A stretch of 64,000 bases of DNA from Aneurinibacillus sp. REN35. Its GTDB lineage: Bacteria; Bacillota; Bacilli; Aneurinibacillales; Aneurinibacillaceae. The notes below the pieces were generated by a model. The model was not told where the DNA came from, did not search any database, and saw only the letters and a list, made by a program, of their open reading frames with translations. A program made the translations under genes and the position numbers. Location of the stretch: assembly GCF_041379945.2 (NCBI RefSeq), contig NZ_JBFTXJ020000002.1:434001-498000 (forward strand). The letters run 5' to 3'. Positions 58,250 through 64,000 of the stretch are shown piece after piece. Each line of letters opens with the position of its first letter. Position 1 is the stretch's first letter.

Positions 58250-58300
58250 ATGATAGGTTGGACTTTACAAGAAGAAACCTGTTTATTGGAGGAGATAACT

Positions 58301-59275
58301 ATGAATAAACATCCAAATACAATGAGGGCTGCAGTGCTTCATAGGTTTGGCGGTCAAGAAGAACTTGTTTATCAGGAGGTTGATGTTCCAAAGATCAGAC
58401 CTGAAGATGTATTGATCAAAGTTGCCTATGCCGGTGTTGGAGAGTGGGATGCATTCGAACGGCAAGGCGGATATGCGGAAATGTTAAACATGAATCCAGA
58501 ATTTCCTTATATTCTCGGTTCTGAAGGTTCAGGTACCGTACTTGCACGGGGGGAGAAGGTGTACACTGTTGAATTGGGAGATCAGGTCTATGCACCAGCT
58601 TTTTTAAATCCTAAAGGTGGTTTCTATGCGGAATATGTGGCCATCAATGCCAAGTATGTATCTCGAATTCCGGATGGATTAACCATGCAGGAGGCGGCGG
58701 TTATTTCTGGAGTTGGAATTACCGCATTGCGAGGGCTAGAGGATGTTTTAGCACTGCAGCAAGGGGAATCTATCATGATCTTCGGCGCCAGTGGAGGCGT
58801 TGGTCACATGGCAGTGCAACTTGCGAAGTGTCTAGGAGCACGTGTTTTCGCTATTGCTTCAGGTGAAGACGGTGTTGCCATGGTGAAACAGCTTGGCTGC
58901 GAGGTAGTTGTGAATGGTAGAGAGGGAGATATTGCTTTGAATGTTTTTGAATTTGCACCAAGAGGGGTCGATGCGGCTCTGTTCACCGCCGGGGGAGAAA
59001 TCGCTAATACTGCTGGTGATTGTCTACGTACAGGCGGCCGAATCGCATATCCTCATGGGATAAACCCACCGCTCAGGATAAATGGAAACATCAAAGCAAC
59101 AGGATATAACGGGGAATCTGATCCTGAGATTATAGACAGACTTCACCGTTATATTGCAGCAAATAAACTATCCGCGCATATTAGCCATACCTTTGCACTG
59201 AAGGACGCACATGAGGCGCATGCAGCTCTAAACAATCATTACTTGGGGAAAATATGTCTACAAGTCATTTCTTAA
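58301..59275 (+). CDS. Quinone-oxidoreductase-like MDR alcohol dehydrogenase
   Basis: A 324-residue medium-chain reductase without zinc-site Cys. It has the GroES-like N-terminal domain (GVGEWDAFERQGGY, FPYILGSEGSGTV) and an NADPH-binding Rossmann domain with IFGASGGVGHMAVQLAKCLGA. It resembles NADPH:quinone reductases that reduce enones or quinones. GGAGGAG lies before the ATG at 58301; 17 further codons upstream run through the promoter. An inverted repeat in the promoter suggests control by a repressor coded elsewhere. Confidence 0.9.
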   Translation: MNKHPNTMRAAVLHRFGGQEELVYQEVDVPKIRPEDVLIKVAYAGVGEWDAFERQGGYAEMLNMNPEFPYILGSEGSGTVLARGEKVYTVELGDQVYAPAFLNPKGGFYAEYVAINAKYVSRIPDGLTMQEAAVISGVGITALRGLEDVLALQQGESIMIFGASGGVGHMAVQLAKCLGARVFAIASGEDGVAMVKQLGCEVVVNGREGDIALNVFEFAPRGVDAALFTAGGEIANTAGDCLRTGGRIAYPHGINPPLRINGNIKATGYNGESDPEIIDRLHRYIAANKLSAHISHTFALKDAHEAHAALNNHYLGKICLQVIS

Positions 59276-59303
59276 GATAGATGTTTTCCTTCAATTGCCC
59301 CAT

Positions 59304-59347
59304 AAATGAAAGAACCTCTGTCTTATCGGATCGAGGTTCTTTCATTT
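59304..59347. terminator. Terminator between dehydrogenase and yqkE genes
   Basis: A 15-base perfect stem, AAATGAAAGAACCTC at 59304-59318 with GAGGTTCTTTCATTT at 59333-59347. Confidence 0.9.
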
Positions 59348-59390
59348 ATAAAGATCGCTAAAGATCAGGAGACCATGTGGCGAGACCCCT

Positions 59391-59639
59391 TTATTTGAAT
59401 TTCTTCCAATCCAAATTGCTCTCCGATAATAAATCCGCGAAGCTTTTGTTTTTTTCTTTGGCTTTGCGCTCGGCAGCCTGTCGTTCGCGTTCGGCTGTTT
59501 TGCGCGCTTCCTCCTCTTTATGCAGCGTTTGTGACGTTTCCTTCAGCTTCTTCAACGCCTCTTTGCCAAGTCGGTCTCGCAGCGTTGCACCGCTTGTGTC
59601 CGGCTCCCGGCTTCCTTGCGCTCTTTTTTGTTTAGCCAT
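59391..59639 (-). CDS. yqkE: YqkE (DUF3886) family protein
   Basis: An 82-residue highly charged helical protein. It ends KEKNKSFADLLSESNLDWKKFK, the conserved YqkE C-terminus, and has TLRDRLGKEALKKLKE before a long basic coiled coil. The family is confined to Bacilli; the function is unknown. GAGGAG precedes the ATG. Confidence 0.85.
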   Translation of the reverse strand: MAKQKRAQGSREPDTSGATLRDRLGKEALKKLKETSQTLHKEEEARKTAERERQAAERKAKEKNKSFADLLSESNLDWKKFK

Positions 59640-59816
59640 CGTATCAGTTCTCCTCTTCTTTCAATACCCGTCTCTGTTTGTCTACAGACATGCCGCCGAC
59701 TTCACATTACCCGCTTTTATTGTACAGAAAAATCCGTATTTGTCTAGGGTGCCTGTCCAATCAATCGGCATTTCTTTTCATAGAATATAGTACGTTCTAA
59801 AAAAGGAGGTGATTTT

Positions 59817-60233
59817 GTGACGATTCAATTTCTTGATATGAGAACCTCACAGGATGGCGGCGGTGCTCTTGTAGCAGCTACCTCGCGTCTTATAGGTGAT
59901 ATCGGACTTCAGACCGCGGGCGTATCTGCTGCAAACGCAGGGTCTGTACGTGTTCAGCTCTGGGGATATGCGAAGGTAGCACAGACAGCAGCCGGAGACA
60001 CGGTTACCGTAACGATCCAGCGGAACGGTGCAACTATTTTCTCTACCACGCTGACAGCTCGAACAGCGCTTGAACAAAACTACATCGCCATTGATCCAGC
60101 TGACTTCCCACCTGCTGCCGCAGTATTGGCAGGTCAAATTCGCTATACAATGACAATCGTATCTAGCGCAGCTGCAACACTAGAAGATGCAGGGCTTGGC
60201 GGTGAAGCCGTTGCCGGCAACTTCACAGGATAA
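59817..60233 (+). CDS. Possible spore-surface (exosporium-like) protein
   Basis: A 138-residue protein starting MTIQFLDMRTSQDGGGALVA from a GTG eight bases after AAGGAGG. It is rich in Ala, Thr, Val and Gly, poor in charge, without signal peptide, and has regular beta-strand patterns (VRVQLWGYAKV, DTVTVTIQRNG). This composition and the absence of a signal fit spore coat or exosporium proteins of Bacilli, but I cannot name a family with certainty. Strong terminator follows. Single gene. Confidence 0.55.
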   Translation: MTIQFLDMRTSQDGGGALVAATSRLIGDIGLQTAGVSAANAGSVRVQLWGYAKVAQTAAGDTVTVTIQRNGATIFSTTLTARTALEQNYIAIDPADFPPAAAVLAGQIRYTMTIVSSAAATLEDAGLGGEAVAGNFTG

Positions 60234-60239
60234 TCATAC

Positions 60240-60272
60240 AAAAGGAGATGACATCCCACGTCATCTCCTTTT
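60240..60272. terminator. Bidirectional terminator
   Basis: A 13-base perfect stem, AAAAGGAGATGAC at 60240-60252 with GTCATCTCCTTTT at 60260-60272. Confidence 0.9.
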
Positions 60273-60274
60273 CT

Positions 60275-60526
60275 TTATGACTTTCGGTAATGCTGTGCCA
60301 TAGCAATAAAGGCTTGTTCATTTTCCGTCATGCCGCAAGCCCCGCACTGAATCCTACGCTCGCTCCCGTTATACGGAATATGAAATGCATCAAGCGTATC
60401 TGCTTCATAATCTTGTACCACTTCTCCATTATGCGGGTCCATTTTCACATAGTGAGGAATCTGATTAAGAATCGCAAAACGGGTACGGTTGCTTTTGCAT
60501 CCTGGACATAAGTATGGTGTCGCCAT
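60275..60526 (-). CDS. Small zinc-ribbon protein
   Basis: An 83-residue protein with CPGC near the start (MATPYLCPGCKSNRTRF) and CGAC near residue 62 (RRIQCGACGMTENEQAF). The two knuckles form a zinc ribbon. The middle (VVQDYEADTLDAFHIPY) is acidic. It is unrecognised by name but typical of small Bacillus cytosolic zinc proteins. GGAAGGAAAG lies before the ATG. It follows the 56-aa gene by 34 bases on the same strand. Confidence 0.75.
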   Translation of the reverse strand: MATPYLCPGCKSNRTRFAILNQIPHYVKMDPHNGEVVQDYEADTLDAFHIPYNGSERRIQCGACGMTENEQAFIAMAQHYRKS

Positions 60527-60560
60527 TCATCTTTCCTTCCTTTCTTCGCTATCTGTCTGC

Positions 60561-60731
60561 TTATTTCAACCATTGTTTGAGAAGGCCAATCGCATACGAA
60601 AGCCCTTTGGCCCTGCCGATTTCTTTGTAGACCTCTTCGCTTTTATTCTGACGGCTTGCATTGAGTGCAGCCTGTATCTGCTCCTGTTGAATATCGGCAA
60701 TTAACTTCTCCATATCCTGCCGCATCATCAT
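60561..60731 (-). CDS. Small helical protein, 56 aa
   Basis: Three successive ATG codons follow AAGGTGG. The product is MMMRQDMEKLIADIQQEQIQ at the start, then NASRQNKSEEVYKEIGRAKGLSYAIGLLKQWLK. It is an amphipathic helix pair without Cys. It lies upstream of the zinc-ribbon gene and is probably cotranscribed with it. No family is recognised; the ribosome site and composition support a real gene. Confidence 0.6.
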   Translation of the reverse strand: MMMRQDMEKLIADIQQEQIQAALNASRQNKSEEVYKEIGRAKGLSYAIGLLKQWLK

Positions 60732-60891
60732 TGCAATCCACCTTCCTTTATCCTCTAGCTTGTGAAAAATCGGATGTTTTATTCACGATTTTCCTAAATA
60801 AAGAAAAAAGTTCTAGCAGGTAAAACAAAGCCATATGAATAAAAAAGAGTCGGCGACACGTTCGCTAGATTGCTAGACGAGAGGAGATCGA

Positions 60892-61485
60892 ATGAGTAAA
60901 ATCCATTGGATAGTATGTATCGTAATAGGAATCATGCTGACATTTGGGATGGGGTCCGGTAAAGATGGCGATCTTGCGGCAAAAGAGTTATTTAAAAAAG
61001 AAACAAGAACCCTAACATATACATATTCAGCCCTGCTAAAAGCGATACCTGTAAAACCCAGCAAGCGCCCTTCTCTTTCTGCGGCCCTGCATAGAGGAGA
61101 AATGGACGAGTTGGTAACATGGGCAAACAAGAATCAGCATCGACCCGCTCAATATATGCAAAAATTCCGTGGCAATATCTCGGCATATACGAATGGTCTT
61201 TCAGAAACTGGGAAGAGCTCACGCCATCCGCTATACGGGATTACGGCCAGCGGCCACCGAACAAAAGTTGGTACTACGGTGGCCGCCGGGCGTCATATTC
61301 CGTTTGGTACGGTTCTCTATATCGAAGGTGTAGGCTATCGTGTCGTGCACGATCGGGGTGGTGCCATCAAAGGCAATAAAATTGATGTATTCGTCTCAAG
61401 TATGGGGCAGGCGAAGACGTTTGGGCGTCAATCGCTCGATGTTTATGTTGTGAAATGGGGCGATGGTAAACGAAAACGGCGCTAA
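60892..61485 (+). CDS. 3D domain-containing protein
   Basis: A 197-residue protein with an N-terminal signal or anchor (about 5-22), then a linker and a C-terminal 3D domain (about 105-190). The domain takes its name from three Asp residues at the active site of MltA-like lytic transglycosylases. Here YGITASGHRTKVGTTVAAGRHIPFGT has no Asp at the first site, while VVHDRGGAIKGNKIDVFV keeps the other two. It probably acts on, or binds, cell wall glycan. GAGGAG lies before the ATG. Confidence 0.85.
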   Translation: MSKIHWIVCIVIGIMLTFGMGSGKDGDLAAKELFKKETRTLTYTYSALLKAIPVKPSKRPSLSAALHRGEMDELVTWANKNQHRPAQYMQKFRGNISAYTNGLSETGKSSRHPLYGITASGHRTKVGTTVAAGRHIPFGTVLYIEGVGYRVVHDRGGAIKGNKIDVFVSSMGQAKTFGRQSLDVYVVKWGDGKRKRR

Positions 61486-61490
61486 AAAAA

Positions 61491-61520
61491 GGGTACAGAC
61501 AGTACCTGTCCATACCCGCT
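61491..61520. terminator. Terminator between 3D gene and addA
   Basis: GGGTA/TACCC and GACAG/CTGTC pair in one hairpin with a two-base internal loop; an A-run precedes it. Confidence 0.65.
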
Positions 61521-61537
61521 CTTGTTTGTATATTCGC

Positions 61538-64000
61538 TTATAGATACAATGTTCGCGCTCCATCGAAGAAATATAGCACTTTCTCAAGCACCGGACGCCC
61601 TGTAATGCGCGCTGTGGCAAGCGCATAACTCTCAAGCTGTTCTCGGTATCTTGCAATCAGGAATTCATCTGACAGATCGGCGGCCGTATCGGTCTTATAA
61701 TCAAGCAGTATCCATCCGTCTTCTCTCTCGATCAAGCAATCAATCACACCCTGAAGCAGCACTGTTTCCTCTTCTTTGCTGTCGCCTTCTTGCTCCTTCC
61801 ACTCCGGATACACATCACGAGCCGAAAGCGCAAGGTTAAAGGGAACTTCTCGGTATATGCGATCACTTTGCAACACCTTCTGTCCCGCTTCGCTTGTATA
61901 AAATTGTGCAATTCGCCCAGCATCGACAGCTTCCGCTTCCATTGACGTCAATAATTCACGCGCAACCATGCGCTCGATTGCTTCTGTAATCTCTTCCGCT
62001 GTTAATGCGTGATCTAGCGGAAGCTGCTGCATAATCGTATGTGTTGCCACGCCAATTTCGGACGCCTGCAGCTTCTTCTCCGAGAGAAATTGCGGACGCT
62101 CCGCTGTATCACTGCGGAACAAACCCGGTAAATAAGAAGGGCCGCCAAGCTCTTCAACCGTAAGCGATGCCTGTCTGCGCCGCTTAAGTTCGGATACAGA
62201 CAGCTTCGACAAATGACTGGTGGCCAGCTTGTATTCATACTTCCAGGAAAGCTGCGCTTCAACCGTCTCGCGATACGGACTCTCTATCGGAACAGGCCGT
62301 CCTTTAGCAACCGCCTGCTCCATCTCCTGCTGTATCTGCTTCTCCTCCTCATCGACAAGCAGAAGAGATGATGCTTGATAACATGTAACATGCCAGCGTG
62401 ATGCATGCTCACGAATAAAGAACGGAGCGCGGTCCATAGTCTCGCTGTATGCATAGAGTGATTCCGCATGCTGATGACGCAAAAGAGCGGGACCGACCCA
62501 ATCTAAGTATGTGCGCCCTTTAATAAGTTCATAATCCGGCAGGCTCCAATTGGGAGCGGCAGCATGCTGCGCCCATTTTTCCACCGACGCAGTTAGGCTT
62601 TTCGCCGTGCCTACAAGAAATAACTTCTCACGTGCACGGGTCAGTGCTACATACAGCACCCGCATCTCTTCAGCCAACTGTTCAAGCCGCATACGCCGCT
62701 TCATCGCCGCATGCGGTAGTGTCGGGAAGCTAACACGCTGCTTCGGCTCTACGTATTTCGGTCCAAATCCAAGTTCTTTATGCAGCAGGAAATGCCCGTT
62801 GATATCCTGTAAATTATGCTGTTTAGAAAGACCGGCTACGAAGACAACCGGGAACTCTAGCCCCTTACTTTTGTGAATGGTCATGATGCGGACGACATCC
62901 TCCTGCTCACCCAACGCGCGTGCCGCCCCTAGATCACCGCCCTGTGCCTGCATTTTCTCGATGAAACGCAGGAAGCGAAACAACCCGCGAAACGACGTTG
63001 CTTCATACTGGCATGCTCGATCATACAGCGCACGGAGGTTGGCCTGACGCTGCTTGCCGCCAGGAAGCCCGCCTACAAAGTCGTAATAGCCGCTCTCACG
63101 ATAAATGTGCCAAATCAATGTTGACAGCGCACCCTGCCGCGCTTTGGTCCGCCAATCGATTAGTTGGTCGTAAAATCCGGAGAGCTTTTCTGCAAGCGGA
63201 GAAGGATTTTCTTTAGCCTGCTCCAAATAGGCGAGCAGCGCTTCGTAATATGTTTTGTCCCGCTTGGCAAGGCGTATATGTGCCATCTCCTCCGCATTCA
63301 ACTGTACGAGAGGTGATCGCAGTACGGCAGCCAGCGGAATATCTTGAAACGGATTGTCGATCACATGCAGAAGCGAGGTCATAACCTCAATCTCTGTCGC
63401 AGCAAAATACCCGCCCGATAACTCCGCATATGCAGGTATACCGTGCCATTTGAATTCCTCAGCCATTACCTGCGCCCATCCGCTTGCTGAGCGCAGCAGA
63501 ATGACAATGTCACGATACTGCACCGGACGCATCGCTTTAGCTGCCTTATCATAGATTAGATGTGGCGTAGATCCTGACGCACCGATAAGTTCTTTGATTT
63601 TACCTGAAATCAGTCGTGCTTCAAGCTGTGCCACTTCAAGTTCAGACACATCCGGAAGCACTTCATCTGCTGCGGACGCATCAGTCAGCCCCTCTTCCGC
63701 ATATACAGCCTCCTCTTCCGCTTCCGCCTTCTCGTCGCTTCGATCAATCAGCATCACTTCGATGCAAGAATCGACACCTTCATGCTCGGGATAATCTTCA
63801 GCACCGAGTACAAGCTGGGCGGCCTCATCGTATTCGATCTCACCGGCTGTTTCGGTCATAATTTGTTTAAAGATGAAGTTCGTTCCATCAATTACTTCCC
63901 GTCGGCTGCGGAAGTTTTTGGCCAGATCAATTCTCTTGCCCGTTTCTTTGGCATCCGCTGTATACTGCTTATACTTATATAAAAAAAGACCCGGCTCCGC
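61538..64000 (-). CDS. addA: ATP-dependent helicase/nuclease subunit AddA (5' part outside window)
   Basis: The frame is open from the right edge to the stop at 61538, 820 codons, the C-terminal two thirds of AddA. With AddB it unwinds and resects double-strand breaks for recombination. Helicase motif IV NFRSR is at about codon 30, motif V is VRIMTIHKSKGLEFPVVFVAGL, and motif VI is RVLYVALTRAREKLFLVG. The C-terminal RecB nuclease has LLQGVIDCLIEREDGWILLDYKTD with Asp and Asp-x-Lys, then QLESYALA. The N-terminal Walker A half and addB lie beyond the edge. Confidence 0.95.
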   Translation of the reverse strand, partial: AEPGLFLYKYKQYTADAKETGKRIDLAKNFRSRREVIDGTNFIFKQIMTETAGEIEYDEAAQLVLGAEDYPEHEGVDSCIEVMLIDRSDEKAEAEEEAVYAEEGLTDASAADEVLPDVSELEVAQLEARLISGKIKELIGASGSTPHLIYDKAAKAMRPVQYRDIVILLRSASGWAQVMAEEFKWHGIPAYAELSGGYFAATEIEVMTSLLHVIDNPFQDIPLAAVLRSPLVQLNAEEMAHIRLAKRDKTYYEALLAYLEQAKENPSPLAEKLSGFYDQLIDWRTKARQGALSTLIWHIYRESGYYDFVGGLPGGKQRQANLRALYDRACQYEATSFRGLFRFLRFIEKMQAQGGDLGAARALGEQEDVVRIMTIHKSKGLEFPVVFVAGLSKQHNLQDINGHFLLHKELGFGPKYVEPKQRVSFPTLPHAAMKRRMRLEQLAEEMRVLYVALTRAREKLFLVGTAKSLTASVEKWAQHAAAPNWSLPDYELIKGRTYLDWVGPALLRHQHAESLYAYSETMDRAPFFIREHASRWHVTCYQASSLLLVDEEEKQIQQEMEQAVAKGRPVPIESPYRETVEAQLSWKYEYKLATSHLSKLSVSELKRRRQASLTVEELGGPSYLPGLFRSDTAERPQFLSEKKLQASEIGVATHTIMQQLPLDHALTAEEITEAIERMVARELLTSMEAEAVDAGRIAQFYTSEAGQKVLQSDRIYREVPFNLALSARDVYPEWKEQEGDSKEEETVLLQGVIDCLIEREDGWILLDYKTDTAADLSDEFLIARYREQLESYALATARITGRPVLEKVLYFFDGARTLYL

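Overview
The window looks like chromosome of a low-to-mid GC, endospore-forming Firmicute of the Paenibacillaceae, most like Aneurinibacillus or Brevibacillus. This is inferred from strong AAGGAGG ribosome sites, frequent GTG/TTG starts, T-tailed hairpin terminators, an RsbR-type stressosome protein, a SleB-type spore cortex hydrolase, YqkE and YrzI homologues, and an AddA helicase-nuclease at the right edge. No rRNA, tRNA, CRISPR array, transposase or prophage block was found. Genes are short, mostly single or in two- to three-gene operons, and often converge on shared terminators.

Region by region. 1-8.3 kb: DedA membrane protein (cut by the left edge), DUF6687-like protein, CopC-CopD fusion, methyltransferase, MOSC protein, RsbR paralogue, orphan solute-binding lipoprotein, and a SleB-like gene broken by an amber codon. 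8.4-19 kb: a lipoprotein / response regulator / histidine kinase operon, a cluster of tiny genes including a YrzI homologue, AlaX-type tRNA editing protein, Mug glycosylase, a PspA plus small membrane protein pair, an alpha/beta hydrolase and a frameshifted DUF3885 gene. 19-23 kb: a ureide (allantoin) catabolic unit with an IclR regulator divergent from allA, puuE and a sodium:solute symporter. 23-31 kb: a MarR regulator with a BAAT-type acyl hydrolase and doubled operator-like repeats, NRDE protein, acetyltransferases, a stand-alone iron-sulphur PD-(D/E)XK nuclease, a MocR/GabR regulator and an aldo/keto reductase. 31-40 kb: an orphan tail-collar protein, a LysE exporter behind a degenerate PrpR/sigma-54-type regulator, DUF2203, TatD, SGNH hydrolase, an ECF-like sigma factor, a frameshifted rsgA paralogue and a long acetamidase/formamidase. 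40-47.6 kb: a PadR / membrane protein / DUF4825 operon, a NaK-type channel, a dead lipoprotein gene, a cysteine-cluster/pentapeptide-repeat fusion, a PNPOx-like protein and a second MocR regulator.

47.6-55.2 kb is different in character: AT-rich, with truncated or fused remnants (GNAT joined to TmrB-like, an aminoglycoside-phosphotransferase relic, half a GNAT, a broken MFS pump) lying between intact SDR, AraC, DUF1801, CPCC and P-loop kinase genes. It reads as a recombination-scarred accessory stretch rather than one functional system. 55.7-64 kb returns to ordinary chromosome: DUF309, Tat-exported PhoD phosphatase, a zinc-independent alcohol dehydrogenase, YqkE, a possible spore-surface protein, small zinc-ribbon and helical proteins, a 3D-domain protein and addA.

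No single spectacular new system is claimed. The most notable points are a NaK-type channel with a TVGDA filter, a PrpR-type regulator lacking the sigma-54 contact loop and Walker B acids, paired operator-like repeats with constant spacing at two MocR promoters, a perfect 38-bp palindrome with a near-copy inside a distant gene, and a chain of overlapping micro-ORFs before yrzI. Several genes carry single-base frameshifts or stops that replace likely glutamine codons. These need read-level checking before they are called natural.
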